Shown here in pieces: positions 5,142-5,662 of a stretch of 5,662 nt of DNA. The stretch's first letter is position 1. The number at the start of each line of letters is the position of its first letter. The stretch is taken from positions 1-5,662 of the forward strand of contig JACQPU010000003.1 of the NCBI GenBank assembly GCA_016207365.1. Reading direction: 5' to 3'. A model generated the notes under the pieces. That model was not told the origin of the DNA. It saw only the letters and a list, made by a program, of their open reading frames with translations, and searched no databases. This DNA is from Ignavibacteriales bacterium (GTDB lineage: Bacteria; Bacteroidota; Ignavibacteria; UBA10030). Both the position numbers and the translations under genes were made by a program.

Positions 5142-5662
5142 ATGGGCCGTATCTTCGAAAAACGCAAATACAAGATGTTCGCCCGCTTTGCGCGAATGTC
5201 CAAAGCGTTCAACCGCATCGGCCGGGAAATCGAAATCGCTGTCAAGGCGGGAGGGGCCGATCCCAAGGCCAATCCGCGGCTCCGACTGGCCATCCAGAAC
5301 GCCAAGAGCGTCAACATGCCGAAGGATCGCGTGGAAGCGGCGATCAAGCGGGCCTCCAGCAAGGATACGTCGGGATACCAGGAAATCATCTACGAAGGCT
5401 TCGCCCCCCACGGGATAGCAGTACTCGTCGAATGCGCCACGGATAATCCAACACGAACCGTCGCAAACATCCGACACGATTTCACAAAAGCCGGAGGATC
5501 ACTCGGTACAACAGGCTCGATCTCGTTTATGTTCGAACACCGCGGCGTGTTCAAGATATCTCCCACAGCGGTCGGAGACATTGACGAATTCGAGCTCGAG
5601 ATGATCGACCATGGGCTCTCAGACCTCGAACACGACGAGAACGATATCTATCTGTATACATC
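5142..5662 (+). CDS. yebC: YebC/PmpR/TACO1-family protein, 3' end cut by window edge
   Basis: 173 codons are visible with no stop before the edge; the family is usually about 235-250 aa, so roughly 65-75 residues are missing. The family hallmarks are in order: NPRLRLAI (44-51), NMPKDRVEAAIKRA (58-71), YEGFAPHGIAVLVE (84-97), TDNPTRT (100-106), GGSLGTTGSISFMF (118-131), then the acidic region leading into domain III. The N-terminus MGRIFEKRKYKMFARFARMS is the divergent form seen in Bacteroidota-like groups instead of MAGHSKWANIKHRK. Members were first called transcriptional regulators (PmpR); bacterial YebC and mitochondrial TACO1 are now linked to translation, easing ribosome stalling on proline runs. 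It is a cytoplasmic protein. The start is fixed by the conserved N-terminus, yet no Shine-Dalgarno box precedes it and heptamer repeats lie immediately upstream. Confidence 0.93.
   Translation, partial: MGRIFEKRKYKMFARFARMSKAFNRIGREIEIAVKAGGADPKANPRLRLAIQNAKSVNMPKDRVEAAIKRASSKDTSGYQEIIYEGFAPHGIAVLVECATDNPTRTVANIRHDFTKAGGSLGTTGSISFMFEHRGVFKISPTAVGDIDEFELEMIDHGLSDLEHDENDIYLYT

Noticed and set aside
4895..5446. 183-aa plus-strand ORF spanning palindrome copy 2 and the start of the yebC-like gene
   Set aside because: It crosses the repeat and overlaps the clear YebC frame in another register; its translation has low-complexity Arg/Gln/Gly composition typical of a shadow frame.

Overview
The window looks like a chromosomal segment from a member of the Bacteroidota/Chlorobiota/Ignavibacteriota (FCB) group. 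The main evidence is a type IX secretion (T9SS) C-terminal sorting domain of the 'NYPNPFNPTTTI' type on the minus strand near 4.6-5.0 kb, a type common in Ignavibacteria-like genomes. Supporting evidence is a YebC homologue beginning MGR- rather than MAGHSKW-, and heptamer-periodic intergenic DNA. The assignment is inferred from protein motifs and was not checked by a search. I saw no transposase, integrase, tRNA, rRNA or CRISPR array.

Layout: 1-279 has no confident gene, only one speculative 24-codon ORF with a good ribosome binding site. A probable two-gene operon on the plus strand follows. The first gene (280-867) encodes a membrane-anchored SnoaL-like/NTF2-fold protein. The second (902-2908) encodes a polytopic membrane protein with a CHASE2-like extracytoplasmic sensor domain but no recognisable output domain. 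A 223-nt leader with GC-rich inverted repeats separates these from a complete citrate synthase gene (3132-4445), which ends in a tandem heptamer tract and a good rho-independent terminator.

The segment 4446-5141 is the unusual part. It holds two 48-nt copies (two mismatches) of a nested palindrome built from ACCTTG/CAAGGT units, 420 nt apart. Between them on the minus strand lies a 129-aa ORF that is a hydrophobic signal-like segment followed at once by a T9SS sorting domain, with no cargo domain. Its best start codon lies inside one repeat copy. Just upstream, in another frame, is the tail of a second, decayed sorting domain that also abuts the repeat. The order is thus [sorting-domain tail + palindrome][sorting domain + palindrome], as if sorting domain and palindrome had been duplicated or shuffled together. 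A second 7-nt-periodic tract runs up to the start codon of the last gene.

The last gene (5142 to the right edge, plus strand) is a 3'-truncated YebC/PmpR/TACO1-family gene. The central metabolic and translation-related genes (citrate synthase, YebC) look ordinary. The best candidates for something undescribed are the sorting-domain/palindrome cassette and the effector-less CHASE2 operon.
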